In this document: positions 17,646 to 26,471 of the stretch, in pieces
Position numbering within the stretch: the stretch's first letter is position 1
How the letters are laid out: each line of letters begins with the position of its first letter
NCBI RefSeq assembly: GCF_902859585.1
Contig: NZ_CADIJM010000015.1
Coordinates: forward strand, 44,739 to 108,738
From: Achromobacter animicus
GTDB lineage: Bacteria > Pseudomonadota > Gammaproteobacteria > Burkholderiales > Burkholderiaceae_B
Length of the DNA stretch: 64,000 nucleotides
Direction: 5' to 3'
Made by a program: the position numbers and the translations under genes
Notes under the pieces: model-generated
The model's database searches: none
Told to the model about the DNA's origin: nothing
The model's input: the letters and a program-made list of their open reading frames with translations, nothing else

Positions 17646-18431
17646 ATGGGCTTTCTCGCCGGCAAGCGCATCCTGGTCACCGGGGTGCTTTCCAACCGTT
17701 CCATCGCCTACGGCATCGCGCGCGCCTGTCATCAGCAAGGCGCCGAACTGGCGTTCACCTACGTGGGCGACCGCTTCAAGGACCGCGTCAGCGAATTCGC
17801 CGCCGAATTCGGCAGCAACATCGTGCTGCCCTGCGACGTGGCCGAAGACAGCCAGATCGACGGCGCCTTCGCCGAACTGGGCAAGCACTGGGACGGCCTG
17901 GACGGCCTGGTCCACTCCATTGGCTTCGCCCCGCGTGAAGCCATTGCCGGCAACTTCCTGGACGGCCTGTCGCGCGAAGGTTTTCGCATCGCCCACGACA
18001 TCTCGGCCTACAGCTTTGCCGCCATGGCCAAGGCCGCGCTGCCCCTGATGGAAGGCCGCAACGGTTCCGTGCTGACGCTGACGTACCTGGGCGCCGAGCG
18101 CGTGGTTCCCAACTACAACACGATGGGTCTGGCCAAGGCGTCGCTTGAAGCCAGCGTGCGCTACCTGGCCACGGCGCTGGGCCCGCGCGGCATCCGTGCC
18201 AACGGCATCTCCGCCGGCCCGATCAAGACCCTGGCCGCCAGCGGCATCAAGGACTTCTCGGCCATCCTGAAGTTCGTGGAAAACCAGTCCCCCCTGCGCC
18301 GCAACATCACCATCGAAGACGTCGGCAACGTCGCGGCCTTCATGCTGTCGGACCTGGCTGCCGGCGTGACCGGCGAGATCACCCACGTGGACGGCGGCTT
18401 CTCGACCATCGTTCCGGGCATGGAAGAGTAA
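17646..18431 (+). CDS. fabI: enoyl-[acyl-carrier-protein] reductase (NADH)
   Basis: The 261-residue short-chain reductase has the NADH loop variant [13 protein letters not shown], the active-site Tyr and Lys in [14 protein letters not shown] (Y-x6-K spacing typical of FabI) and the [13 protein letters not shown] lid region. It reduces trans-2-enoyl-ACP in the last step of type II fatty-acid elongation and is the triclosan target family. Start ATG at 17646 follows an AAGGA ribosome-binding site. It stands alone between mltD and the convergent OsmC gene. Confidence 0.96.
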   Translation: MGFLAGKRILVTGVLSNRSIAYGIARACHQQGAELAFTYVGDRFKDRVSEFAAEFGSNIVLPCDVAEDSQIDGAFAELGKHWDGLDGLVHSIGFAPREAIAGNFLDGLSREGFRIAHDISAYSFAAMAKAALPLMEGRNGSVLTLTYLGAERVVPNYNTMGLAKASLEASVRYLATALGPRGIRANGISAGPIKTLAASGIKDFSAILKFVENQSPLRRNITIEDVGNVAAFMLSDLAAGVTGEITHVDGGFSTIVPGMEE

Positions 18432-18472
18432 GACTTTCTTGGGACGGGGCCTGGCGCCCCGCCTTGTCGAAC

Positions 18473-18497
18473 GGGGCCGGTTTCTCCGGCCCCTTCT
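18473..18497 (+). terminator. hairpin terminator between fabI and OsmC gene
   Basis: GGGGCCGG, loop TTTCT, CCGGCCCC, then TTCT. The 8-bp GC stem separates convergent genes; the T-run is weak. Confidence 0.55.
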
Positions 18498-18512
18498 CAG
18501 ATTTCCGGTTTC

Positions 18513-18911
18513 TCAGTCCGGCCGCACGATCAGCGTGGACACCTGCACGTCCACCGCCGTCATCAGCTTGTGGATCGGGCACTTCTCGGCCACGGTCAGC
18601 AATTCGTCGATCTGCGCATCGGACAACTCGCCGTGCAGCGTCAGCTTGGCGGTCAGGCGGTAGATGCCACGGCGTTCCTCGCTGGCATCGCGCACCACTT
18701 CCACCCCCACCGATTCCAGCGGCAGGCCCTTGCGCTGCGCGTAGACCATCAGCGTCATCGCCTTGCATCCGCCCAGCGCGGTATCGAAGTAATCGTGCGG
18801 ATCCGGCCCCTCGCCTTGCGGCTTGGGCATGTCCAGCGGCAGGTCGTGGCCTTCGGCCGTGGCGGTGAATTGCAGGGACTGGGGCGCATTCTGGCGCACG
18901 CGGATGCTCAT
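18513..18911 (-). CDS. OsmC-family peroxiredoxin-like protein
   Basis: From the ATG at 18911 (AGGAGA ribosome-binding site) the product is 132 residues. Both redox cysteines of OsmC/Ohr proteins are present: one in ALGGCKAMTL near residue 48 and one in AEKCPIHK near residue 112. Such proteins reduce organic hydroperoxides in the cytosol. The HxxxTGxxL-type spacing resembles the YhfA/OsmC branch more than Ohr, but the branch is not certain. It is monocistronic. Confidence 0.85.
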   Translation of the reverse strand: MSIRVRQNAPQSLQFTATAEGHDLPLDMPKPQGEGPDPHDYFDTALGGCKAMTLMVYAQRKGLPLESVGVEVVRDASEERRGIYRLTAKLTLHGELSDAQIDELLTVAEKCPIHKLMTAVDVQVSTLIVRPD

Positions 18912-19120
18912 GGTTCGGTTCTCCTGTGTTGGGACTACCAGGGACAGCCTTGGATGATCTGGCTGCGCCTGTGCATGGGGCGGCCGGTCGGCCGGCGACA
19001 AGGACGGTTGTAGCACTTGCCGCAGCCTTCCGGGGCCGGATCAACCGCCTGACGGTTAGCTGAACTTCCTGCGACGGCCACGGTCCGATATCCCTGACCG
19101 ATCGTTTTACAGGAGGCCGC

Positions 19121-19798
19121 ATGAGCGCCCGGCAATTACTTGATCAACTGTTGCAGTCCGGACAAGGGCTGCTTTCCGACACGACGAACCGCGTGCAGAA
19201 CGCCACCGGCGGCAAGGGATCGTCCCTGCTTTCCGGCTTGGGCGGCGGCGCCCTGGGCGCAGGCGCCCTAGGCCTCTTGATGGGCAGCAAGAAGGCCCGC
19301 AAGATCGGCGGCAAGGTCGCCATGTACGGCGGCATGGCCGCGCTGGGCGCATTGGCCTATCGCGCCTACGGCGACTGGCAGCGCAAGCAGGCGGGCGCGC
19401 CCACTGCCCCGCCCCAGACGCTGGACCGCCTGCCCGCCCCCGAGGCCGAACAGCACAGCAACGCCGTCCTCACCGCCATGATCGGCGCGGCCAAGGCCGA
19501 CGGCCACATCGGTCCCGAGGAAAAAACCCTGCTGGAAACGGAACTGGCCAAGCTGTCATCCGACGCCCAGGACCGCCGCTGGCTGGAAGCCGAGCTGTCC
19601 CGTCCGCTGGATCCCAGCGTCATTGCCCAGTCGGCCAAGACGCCCGAAATGGCGGCGGAAATGTACCTGGCCAGCCTGCTCGTCGTGGACCAGGAAAGCT
19701 ACATGGAGCGCGCGTACCTGGATGAGCTGGCGCGTCAGCTCAAGCTGGAACCGGGCCTGAAGGAGCAATTGGAGCAGCACGCCAAAGCGGCTGTCTGA
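19121..19798 (+). CDS. DUF533 (YebE-like) inner-membrane protein
   Basis: The 225-residue protein has a Gly/Ala-rich N-terminal half with hydrophobic segments (GLGGGALGAGALGLLMG and VAMYGGMAALGALAYRAYG) and a helical C-terminal TerB-like domain (VLTAMIGAAKADGHIGPEE). This is the DUF533/YebE layout. In E. coli yebE belongs to envelope-stress regulons; no biochemical role is known. A strong AGGAGG precedes the ATG. It is flanked by divergent and convergent genes. Confidence 0.85.
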   Translation: MSARQLLDQLLQSGQGLLSDTTNRVQNATGGKGSSLLSGLGGGALGAGALGLLMGSKKARKIGGKVAMYGGMAALGALAYRAYGDWQRKQAGAPTAPPQTLDRLPAPEAEQHSNAVLTAMIGAAKADGHIGPEEKTLLETELAKLSSDAQDRRWLEAELSRPLDPSVIAQSAKTPEMAAEMYLASLLVVDQESYMERAYLDELARQLKLEPGLKEQLEQHAKAAV

Positions 19799-19839
19799 TA
19801 GCAGCGGCTGACGCTGCAACCGTAGTTTCAGCCCCCTCC

Positions 19840-19876
19840 GCGGCCGATTCCGCGCATCACGCGCCGGATCGGCCGC
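19840..19876. terminator. large stem-loop between convergent genes
   Basis: GCGGCCGAT and ATCGGCCGC form a 9-bp stem. The 19-nt loop can fold again (CGCG..CGCG). It could end transcripts from both the DUF533 gene and the Bug gene. Confidence 0.5.
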
Positions 19877-19884
19877 TTTGCCGT

Positions 19885-20871
19885 TCAATCCGCCCGCAAT
19901 CCGATCGCCTCGGTCAGCGCGGTATAGCGGTCGATGTCCGCGCCGATCATCTGCTGAAACTCTTGCGGCGAGCTGCTGGCAGGCGTAAAGCCCTGCTCAC
20001 GCAGTGCGGCCTGCACATCCGGCCGCCGCACGATCTTCCCCACCGCCGCATTCAGCTTGTCGACCACTGCCGGCGGCGTCGCCGCCGGGGTCAACAGCCC
20101 GTGCCACTGATCCAGCGCATAGCCTGACACGCCCTGCTCGGCCACCGTCGGCACAGTGGGCATGAGCGGTGACCGCGCGGGCGACGTCACGGCCAGCGCG
20201 CGCAGCTTGCCCGCGGCGATCAACGGCGCCGCGCTGGAAGCCGTCACCACCCCCACGCCCACCTGCCCCGCCATCACATCGGTCAGCGCCGGGCCACATC
20301 CCTTGTACGGCACCTGCTGCATCACCGCACCCGTCTTGCGCGACAGCATCTCGCCCGCCAGATGCTGCGGTGTGCCGTTGCCGCACGTCGCAAACGCCAG
20401 CGGCTTGTCCGGCAGGGCGGCCAAGATCACGTCATCAAGATTGCGCAAAGGCGACGCCGCCGGCACGACAAACACCGAGGGCACGAAAGCCACATTGATG
20501 ACCGCCGAAAAATCCCGGTTCGGCGAGAAGCCCAGATTGCGATAGACGCCCGGGTTGATCGCAAACGAGCTGTTCACCATCAGCAGCGTGTAGCCGTCCG
20601 GCGGCGACTCGGCCACGATCCGGGCACCGATGTTGCCGCTGGCGCCCGGCCGATTCTCCACCACCACCGGCTGCCCCAACGACTCCTGCAGACTGGCGCC
20701 GATGCGGCGTGCAAGCAGATCGGTCCCGCCGCCGGGCGGGAACGTCACGACGATCGTGATGGGATGCGACGGATACGACGCATCGCCCGGCGCCTCGCCC
20801 GAGGGCGGATTACCGCAGGCCGTCAGCGACAGAGCAACAAGCGTAAGAGACGAGAGCAGCAGGCGTTTCAT
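19885..20871 (-). CDS. Bug/TctC-family solute-binding lipoprotein in the nadC operon
   Basis: The 328-residue protein starts at the ATG at 20871 with a lipoprotein signal ending LTAC. The Bug hallmarks follow: ITIVVTFPPGGGTDLLARRI, VENRPGASGNIGARIVA and the VPYKGCGPALTDVMAGQV ligand loop. Bug proteins bind small carboxylates in the periplasm for tripartite tricarboxylate transporters; no TctAB gene is nearby. The start is 19 bp after the nadC stop on the same strand, so it shares the nadC promoter. A link to quinolinate, nicotinate or aspartate is an inference from that position only. Confidence 0.88.
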   Translation of the reverse strand: MKRLLLSSLTLVALSLTACGNPPSGEAPGDASYPSHPITIVVTFPPGGGTDLLARRIGASLQESLGQPVVVENRPGASGNIGARIVAESPPDGYTLLMVNSSFAINPGVYRNLGFSPNRDFSAVINVAFVPSVFVVPAASPLRNLDDVILAALPDKPLAFATCGNGTPQHLAGEMLSRKTGAVMQQVPYKGCGPALTDVMAGQVGVGVVTASSAAPLIAAGKLRALAVTSPARSPLMPTVPTVAEQGVSGYALDQWHGLLTPAATPPAVVDKLNAAVGKIVRRPDVQAALREQGFTPASSSPQEFQQMIGADIDRYTALTEAIGLRAD

Positions 20872-20890
20872 GTTCGGGACCAATGAAAAG

Positions 20891-21775
20891 TCAGGCGTCC
20901 AGACCAATGTCCAGCACCTTGGCGCTGTGCGTCAGCCACCCCACGGCGATCTGGTCCACGCCGGTAGCGGCCACGGCCGCCGCGGTTTCGGGCGTGATCC
21001 GGCCCGAGGCTTCCGTAATCGCCCGGCCCCGCGCCATCGCGACGGCGCGACGCAGGTCATCCAGGCTCATGTTGTCCAGCAGCACCACGTCCACGCCCAG
21101 CGACAGCGCCACTTCAAGCTGCTCCAGCGTGTCCACTTCCAGCTCGATCTTCACCATGTGGCCCACGCCGGCGCGCGCCCGTTCGACGGCCGTCGCCACG
21201 CTGCCGGCCAGCGCAATGTGGTTGTCCTTGATGAGCACCGCGTCGTCCAGCCCATGACGGTGATTGCTGCCGCCGCCCACGCGCACCGCGTACTTTTGCA
21301 CCGCCCGCAACCCCGGCATGGTCTTGCGCGTGCAGGTGACACGCGCGCCGAAATCCGAGATGGCCCGGGCGATCGACGCCGTGGCTGTCGCCACGCCGCT
21401 CAGGTGACACAGAAAATTGAGCGCCACCCGCTCCGCGCTAAGCATCGCGCGCGCATTGCCCTGGATGCGCGCGATCTCCATCCCGGGCTCGAGATCGCTG
21501 CCATCGCGGCGCGACACCGTGAATGCCAGGTTCGGGTCCATCGTGCGGAACGCCAGCCGGGCCAGATCCAATCCCGCCAGCACGCCCTCCTGCCGCGCCA
21601 CGAGCCGCGTTTCGGCCGTGGCATCGGCCGGCACGATGGCGTCGGTCGTCAGGTCGCCAGCGCGGCCCAGGTCCTCCAACAACGCCGCCCGCACGAGCGG
21701 CTCCAGCATGACGTCCGGCAGCGGCGGAACGGGAAGGCGATCGGCTGCGAGGGGCTTTGCGGCTTTAATGCTCAT
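20891..21775 (-). CDS. nadC: quinolinate phosphoribosyltransferase (nicotinate-nucleotide pyrophosphorylase)
   Basis: The 294-residue enzyme has an N-terminal lid domain and the PRTase barrel with TCTRKTMPGLRAVQKYAV, GGGSNHRHGLDDAVLIKDNH and LEVDTLEQ, all NadC signatures that bind quinolinate and PRPP. It makes nicotinate mononucleotide in de novo NAD synthesis. I chose the ATG at 21775 (MSIKAAK); an in-frame start at 21823 would fall inside the operator. The promoter and dyad at 21824-21854 lie 49 bp upstream, and the Nudix-related regulator ends just before them. nadA and nadB are not in the window. Confidence 0.95.
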   Translation of the reverse strand: MSIKAAKPLAADRLPVPPLPDVMLEPLVRAALLEDLGRAGDLTTDAIVPADATAETRLVARQEGVLAGLDLARLAFRTMDPNLAFTVSRRDGSDLEPGMEIARIQGNARAMLSAERVALNFLCHLSGVATATASIARAISDFGARVTCTRKTMPGLRAVQKYAVRVGGGSNHRHGLDDAVLIKDNHIALAGSVATAVERARAGVGHMVKIELEVDTLEQLEVALSLGVDVVLLDNMSLDDLRRAVAMARGRAITEASGRITPETAAAVAATGVDQIAVGWLTHSAKVLDIGLDA

Positions 21776-21823
21776 TTTGAGTATTTGTATCGTAAAAAAA
21801 GGCGCGCAAGAATTGCGCACCAC

Positions 21824-21854
21824 TTATGCTAATTATGAGTATAAGCCTTGTCAA
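21824..21854 (-). promoter_or_regulatory. nadC promoter overlapped by candidate NAD-regulator operator
   Basis: On the minus strand, TTGACA (21849-21854), a 17-bp spacer and TAGCAT (21826-21831) form a sigma-70 promoter with a perfect -35. The dyad TTATGCT-N7-AGTATAA (21824-21844, 6 of 7 paired) covers the -10. The site lies between the regulator gene stop and nadC. A repressor bound there would block RNA polymerase. Confidence 0.65.
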
Positions 21855-21857
21855 GCA

Positions 21858-22787
21858 TCAAACGACGCGCGACACCGGCAGCTTGCTGCCTGCAATGGCC
21901 CGCTCCAACAGCACGTCGCGCCGGAACCGGAACAGTTTGGCGGGCCGGCCGGCGGTGCCGGTCGCCATGGCGCCGGTCTCTTCGACCAGATCCTGCTGTT
22001 CGATGAAGCGGCGGAAGTTCTGCTTGTGCAACCCACGCCCCGCCAGCGCCTCGACCGCCATCTGCAGCTGCAACAGCGTGAACTCGTCCGGCATCAGTTC
22101 AAACACCACCGGGCGGTACTTGATCTTGGCGCGCAGCCTCGCAATGCCGGTGGCCAGGATGCGCCGGTGGTCGTGGCGCATCGGCTGTCCGGGCACCACC
22201 GCGGTTTCGCCGGTGCGCCGCACCGCCTCGGGCACCAGCCCGGCTTCGAACAACAGTTCGTAGCGCTGCAGCACCATGTCCTCATTCCACGCTGCGCCAT
22301 CCAGTCCAAAGGTGATCGCCGCGCGCTGCTGGCGGCGCGCGCGGACCGATGCGTCCGCGCTGCCTTCGCACCACGCGGTGAGCCGCGGCACGATCACATC
22401 CTCGACGAGCGCCGGCGTGCCCGCGCGGCGGTCTTCCCACGGAAAGTAGCGATACCAGTCCTGCCAGCCGACTTGCGCAACGCCCGTCTCGCCCGCTTCG
22501 CGCGTGAGGCCCAGGTAGCTGACCGAGATGACCCGCCCGCCGGACTCATCCGAGCGATCGCCGTCCGCAAAGGTATACAGCTGCTCGACATACCCCAACG
22601 GATGATGCGTCTGCGCCTCGACCCAATCGCGCAGGCCGGCCTGCAGCGACCGGTGCGACAACTCGAACGGCCCGGCCGGCAACGCCCTGGCATCGTCCGT
22701 CGTCAGCACCCGCGGCTCGCCGTTGGTCACCGCAACCAGCACGGCAACGAGTTCAGCATGGACGGAGCGTTCGACGGATTCGGTCAA
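21858..22787 (-). CDS. Nudix-related transcriptional regulator of NAD synthesis (NrtR/NadQ type)
   Basis: The 309-residue protein has an N-terminal Nudix-like domain (LVAVLVAVTNGEPRVL, LGYVEQLYTFADGDR, ISVSYLGL) without the full catalytic Nudix box, and a C-terminal winged helix (LMPDEFTLLQLQMAVEAL, KQNFRRFIEQQDLVE). This is the layout of NrtR and COG4111/NadQ repressors, which sense NAD-pathway metabolites. The gene lies directly upstream of nadC on the same strand, and a dyad-covered promoter fills the gap. NrtR proteins are usually shorter (about 230-250 residues), so the NadQ branch fits better; I leave the symbol open. Confidence 0.85.
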   Translation of the reverse strand: MTESVERSVHAELVAVLVAVTNGEPRVLTTDDARALPAGPFELSHRSLQAGLRDWVEAQTHHPLGYVEQLYTFADGDRSDESGGRVISVSYLGLTREAGETGVAQVGWQDWYRYFPWEDRRAGTPALVEDVIVPRLTAWCEGSADASVRARRQQRAAITFGLDGAAWNEDMVLQRYELLFEAGLVPEAVRRTGETAVVPGQPMRHDHRRILATGIARLRAKIKYRPVVFELMPDEFTLLQLQMAVEALAGRGLHKQNFRRFIEQQDLVEETGAMATGTAGRPAKLFRFRRDVLLERAIAGSKLPVSRVV

Positions 22788-22847
22788 GGTGGGCGTGGGG
22801 ATATCGAGAATGGGCGGTCGGCGGAAAATGGCGGCGCGAAGCTCGAG

Positions 22848-22853
22848 ATTATA
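22848..22853 (-). promoter_or_regulatory. candidate -10 for the NAD regulator gene
   Basis: A perfect TATAAT on the minus strand lies 60 bp upstream of the regulator ATG. No good -35 is visible at 16-18 bp, so this is tentative. Confidence 0.3.
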
Positions 22854-23009
22854 AGGACGCAGTGTGGCAAGTTTTGATGGCCTCGTCCTGCAACAGCCCC
22901 TTGCAATCGTGACATCCAGAACGCTGCCTCACCGGGATGGGGGTTCTAAGATGGATCCATGTCCAGGCGCGGCGCCATCCTGGCCTCGCGCGCAGTCGGA
23001 GCAATCGCC

Positions 23010-23237
23010 ATGCTGAAAACCACCCCTGATCCCACCACTGCGTCCAAGGGTGCGGACGAACAAAAGCCCCCGACAGACCCGCGCAAGGGTACCGAAACCC
23101 TACCCATGCCGGATGAAAGCAACGTCGTCGCCGGCATGCCGCGGCGTGGCCGCGCCATTGCGGAACCCGGAGAACCGGGCGTCATCACGCCGGAAGACGA
23201 CGTGCTGGATACGTCGTACGACACGCCCAAGACGTGA
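23010..23237 (+). CDS. 75-residue hypothetical protein, Pro/Asp-rich
   Basis: From the ATG at 23010 (ribosome-binding site GGAG) the product is hydrophilic and probably disordered, with many Pro, Asp, Glu and Thr residues and no membrane segment. An in-frame ATG at 22959 would give 92 residues. I recognise no family. It is divergent from the NAD regulator and convergent with the second Bug gene. Confidence 0.5.
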   Translation: MLKTTPDPTTASKGADEQKPPTDPRKGTETLPMPDESNVVAGMPRRGRAIAEPGEPGVITPEDDVLDTSYDTPKT

Positions 23238-23259
23238 CGCGCACGGTGTTCCGCGCATC

Positions 23260-23288
23260 GGGATCGCCGGCGCAAAGCCGGCGATCCC
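23260..23288. terminator. strong 12-bp hairpin between convergent genes
   Basis: GGGATCGCCGGC, loop GCAAA, GCCGGCGATCCC, ending one base before the stop of the Bug gene. It can serve both strands; no long T-run. Confidence 0.6.
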
Positions 23289-23289
23289 C

Positions 23290-24255
23290 TCAGTCCAGCT
23301 TCACCTTCGCACCCTCGATCACAGGCTTCCACTTCTGGTAGTCCTGCTTGATGGTCTCCGCGAACTGTTCCGGCGTCGTGGGCATGGCCTGCGCGCCCTG
23401 AGCCGCCAAGGCCTCCTGCATCGCCGGCAATGCCAGCACCTTGTTGAGCTCCGTGTTCAGCGTCTGGATGACGGGTTTGGGCGTCTTGGCGGGCGCCAGC
23501 AAGCCATACCAGACCCGTACGTCAAAGCCGGGATAACCCAGTTCCGCCACGGTCGGCACGTCGGGCAGCGCCGGGCTGCGCTGCGGCGAGGTAACGGCCA
23601 GCGCGACCGCGCTGCCGGCCTTGAGCTGCGGCGCCGCCGACGGGATGGACGTGAAGATCACCGGCACCTGCCCGCCCAGCAGATCCGCCATGGCGGGCCC
23701 CGACCCCTTGTACGGCACATGGACCAGCTTGACGTCCGCGCGCTGCTGGAGCAGTTCGGCAGCCAGGTGCGTGATGGTGCCGGCGCCCGGCGACCCGTAG
23801 TTGACGGCTCCCGGCGCCTTGCGGGCCGCTTCGATCAGCGCCTGCAAGGTCTGGTAGGGACTGGATTTTCCGGCCACGATGACCAGGGGCGCTTCGCCCA
23901 CGATGCCAATCGGCGCAAAGTCCTTGATCGGGTCGTAGGAGAGCTTGCTGTAGATGGAAGGCGCCACCGCCAGGTTGTCGACCTGCCCCATGACGATCTC
24001 ATAGCCGTCCGGCTTGGCCCGCGCGGCCGCGCCGATGCCGATGGTGCCGCCTGCGCCCGGCCGGTTCTCGGCCACCACGTTCCATTTGGTCGTCTCGCCC
24101 AGCTTGGCGCTCACTGTGCGCGACAGGAAGTCCGTGCCGCCGCCTGGCGTGAACGGCACGATGATGCGGATGGGTTGATTCGGGTAGGACTCCTGGGCGT
24201 GGGCGCCTGCCGCGACGCCCAGCACGCAAGCTGAAAGCAGAAGGTTGCGTAGCAT
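23290..24255 (-). CDS. Bug/TctC-family solute-binding protein of CoA-transferase operon
   Basis: The 321-residue secreted protein starts at the ATG at 24255 with a cleavable signal (LLLSACVLGVAAGAHA|QE). It contains the Bug hallmarks IRIIVPFTPGGGTDFLSRTV, VENRPGAGGTIGIGAAA and VHVPYKGSGPAMADLLGGQV. It likely delivers an organic acid to a tripartite tricarboxylate transporter encoded elsewhere. It is the last gene of a LysR / lyase / CoA-transferase operon, 69 bp after the CoA transferase, so its ligand is probably the acid those enzymes degrade. Confidence 0.9.
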   Translation of the reverse strand: MLRNLLLSACVLGVAAGAHAQESYPNQPIRIIVPFTPGGGTDFLSRTVSAKLGETTKWNVVAENRPGAGGTIGIGAAARAKPDGYEIVMGQVDNLAVAPSIYSKLSYDPIKDFAPIGIVGEAPLVIVAGKSSPYQTLQALIEAARKAPGAVNYGSPGAGTITHLAAELLQQRADVKLVHVPYKGSGPAMADLLGGQVPVIFTSIPSAAPQLKAGSAVALAVTSPQRSPALPDVPTVAELGYPGFDVRVWYGLLAPAKTPKPVIQTLNTELNKVLALPAMQEALAAQGAQAMPTTPEQFAETIKQDYQKWKPVIEGAKVKLD

Positions 24256-24324
24256 GTCGTTTGTCTCCGTCGTTATTGCTTTATGGGCAGGCTGTGTCGC
24301 CTTGGTGGTCCTGCCGCGGCGCAT

Positions 24325-25503
24325 TCAGATGACGCCGCGTTCCTGCAAACCGCGGATGTCCTCCTGCGCGAATCCGAATCGCAGCAGGACATCGCGAGTA
24401 TCGGCGCCCAGCGCGGGCGCGGCTTGCACGGGCCGGGCTTCGGCCTGCGCAAACTTGATCGGGAAGCCCAGCATCCGCACATCGCCGTGGCCGCCATGCG
24501 GCACGTCGATGGCCATGCGCTGGTCCTGCACCTGAGGATCCTCGAACACTTCCTGCAGGTTCAGCACCTGACCGCACGGCACGCCGAACCGGTTCAGGCG
24601 TTCGATCCAGTGGGCGCTGGTGTGCTGACGCGTGCGCGTCTGGATGGCCTCGGTGATGGCACCACGATTGCGCATGCGATCGGCGTTCGTCGCAAAACGG
24701 GGATCGGCGCGCAGTTCCGATAGCTCCAACGCGTCCAGCAGCTTGTGATAGACGGCGTCGTTGCTGGGCGCGATTGCGACCTGCCCGTCGGCCGTCTCGA
24801 ACAGCCCGTAGGGCGACGCGATGCCGTGATCGTTGCCCGTGCGCGCAGGCAGCCGGCCGTCGGCAAAATAGTTCGACGCCTGAAAGCTCAAGAGGCCGAT
24901 CATGCTGCCCAGGAGGCTCACGCTGACGCTGTCACCCTGCCCGGTGCGCTCGCGCCGCAGCAGTGCCGCCACGATGCCGAGCGCGCCATTCATGCCGGCC
25001 ACCAGATCGCTGATGGGGGGGCCCGCGCGCATGGGCGGCTGACTTTCCGCGCCATTCAGGCTCATGAACCCGCTCATCGCCTGCGCGATGAAATCGAATG
25101 CCGGCCGGTCGCGATAAGGCCCCGTCGTACCAAAGCCGTTGATGCTGCAATGAATGATGTCGGGCTTGAGCGCCTTGAGCGCCTCGTCGCCCAGCCCCAT
25201 CTTCTGCATTACGCCCGGCCGGTAGTTCTCGACGATGACATCGCATTCGGCGATGAGGCGCCGCAGCACGGCCTTGCCTTCCTCGCTGTAAAGGTCGAGC
25301 GTGACAGATTTCTTGTTGCGGTTGTAGTTGGCGAAGTACCAGCTCAGGCCGTCGCGTATCACGCCCTGGGCGCGCACCGGGTCGCCTTCGCCCGGCGTCT
25401 CGATCTTGATGACCTCTGCGCCCATGTCGGCAAGCAGAGAGGTGCAGAACGGACCCGAGATGATGCGGGTCAGGTCCAGAATGCGGAATCCGGATAAAGG
25501 CAT
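24325..25503 (-). CDS. family III CoA-transferase (CaiB/BaiF)
   Basis: The 392-residue protein begins MPLSGFRILDLTRIISGPFC and has the family's catalytic Asp in the stretch RPAFDFIAQAMSGFMSLNG, the nucleotide-binding AEVIKIETPGEGD and the GDSVSVSLLGSM region. These enzymes move CoA between carboxylic acids through an aspartyl-CoA anhydride. With the HMG-CoA-lyase-like gene 29 bp upstream, it would activate a branched hydroxy-dicarboxylic acid such as 3-hydroxy-3-methylglutarate or a citramalate (inference). Confidence 0.9.
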   Translation of the reverse strand: MPLSGFRILDLTRIISGPFCTSLLADMGAEVIKIETPGEGDPVRAQGVIRDGLSWYFANYNRNKKSVTLDLYSEEGKAVLRRLIAECDVIVENYRPGVMQKMGLGDEALKALKPDIIHCSINGFGTTGPYRDRPAFDFIAQAMSGFMSLNGAESQPPMRAGPPISDLVAGMNGALGIVAALLRRERTGQGDSVSVSLLGSMIGLLSFQASNYFADGRLPARTGNDHGIASPYGLFETADGQVAIAPSNDAVYHKLLDALELSELRADPRFATNADRMRNRGAITEAIQTRTRQHTSAHWIERLNRFGVPCGQVLNLQEVFEDPQVQDQRMAIDVPHGGHGDVRMLGFPIKFAQAEARPVQAAPALGADTRDVLLRFGFAQEDIRGLQERGVI

Positions 25504-25532
25504 GGGTTCTTTTGAATCCAGGGTTGCGGAAA

Positions 25533-26471
25533 TCAGCCGACGGCGGCCACGGCGCCGTCGTAATCGTGCAAGGCAAGACGCGGCCCGGCCTTCATCACCT
25601 GTCCTGACAACCGGCGCTTCATCACCTGCTCAAGATGCCGCGACGCCTGGATCAGCGCCGCCAGGTCGATGCCCGTCTCGATGTCCATCTCGTGCAGCAG
25701 GTTGACCGTGTCCTCGGTGCAGACATTTCCCGTCGCCCCGGGCGCGAAAGGACAGCCGCCCAAGCCGCCCAGCGACGATTCAAAGGATGTGATGCCGGCA
25801 TGCAGCCCCTCGACCACATTCACCAGCCCGAGGCCGCGCGTGTTGTGAAAATGCAGCGAAAAGTCCATGGCCGGAAAAGCGGCGCGCAGCGCGTCCACCG
25901 TCTTGCGCACCAGCCGCGGCGTCGCCATGCCCGTCGTGTCGCCGAGCGTGACGGCGTCGAAATCCAGGCGGGCAAACTCGGCCACGATGGTCTTCAACGA
26001 GGCGATATCGACATCGCCTTCAAACGGACAACCGAAGGCGACCGCGATGGCGCCCTTGCGCCGCATGGGATGTTCCTGCAACAGCGCCGCCACATCCTCG
26101 ATGTCGCGTAGCGATTGCTCCACGGACCGGTTCAGGTTCTTTCTGTTGTGGCTTTCGCTGGCCGACAGGAACACCACGACTTCATCGGCACGCGATGCCA
26201 GCGCACGTTCAACGCCGCGCGGGTTCGGCGCCAGCGCGCTCAACACCACGCCCGGCCGCTTGTCCGCCAGCGCCAGCAACTCCGCGGCGTCGCGCATCTG
26301 CGGCACGGCACGGGGCGACACGAACGAGGTCGCCTCGATGTGCCGCACGCCGGCGGCAATCAGTTCATTCAGGATGGCAGCCTTGGTCTCGGTGGGCACA
26401 AACTCGGACTCGCTTTGCAGTCCGTCCCGCAGTCCCACCTCCACGATCTGCACTCGGCTTGGAAGGCTCAC
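25533..26471 (-). CDS. hydroxymethylglutaryl-CoA lyase family protein
   Basis: I chose the GTG at 26471, which follows an AGGAG ribosome-binding site, giving 312 residues. The DRE-TIM barrel shows VEVGLRDGLQSE (metal and catalytic Arg/Asp), the metal-binding LHFHNTRGLG and the conserved active-site loop GGCPFAPGATGNVCTED with its Cys. HMG-CoA lyases cleave HMG-CoA to acetoacetate and acetyl-CoA, but relatives act on citramalyl-CoA-type substrates. The neighbouring CoA transferase and Bug receptor support catabolism of an imported acid. Confidence 0.9.
   Translation of the reverse strand: MSLPSRVQIVEVGLRDGLQSESEFVPTETKAAILNELIAAGVRHIEATSFVSPRAVPQMRDAAELLALADKRPGVVLSALAPNPRGVERALASRADEVVVFLSASESHNRKNLNRSVEQSLRDIEDVAALLQEHPMRRKGAIAVAFGCPFEGDVDIASLKTIVAEFARLDFDAVTLGDTTGMATPRLVRKTVDALRAAFPAMDFSLHFHNTRGLGLVNVVEGLHAGITSFESSLGGLGGCPFAPGATGNVCTEDTVNLLHEMDIETGIDLAALIQASRHLEQVMKRRLSGQVMKAGPRLALHDYDGAVAAVG

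Noticed and set aside
16590-18386. 598-codon open frame on the minus strand across mltD and fabI
   Set aside because: It is antisense to two certain genes and has no domain character.
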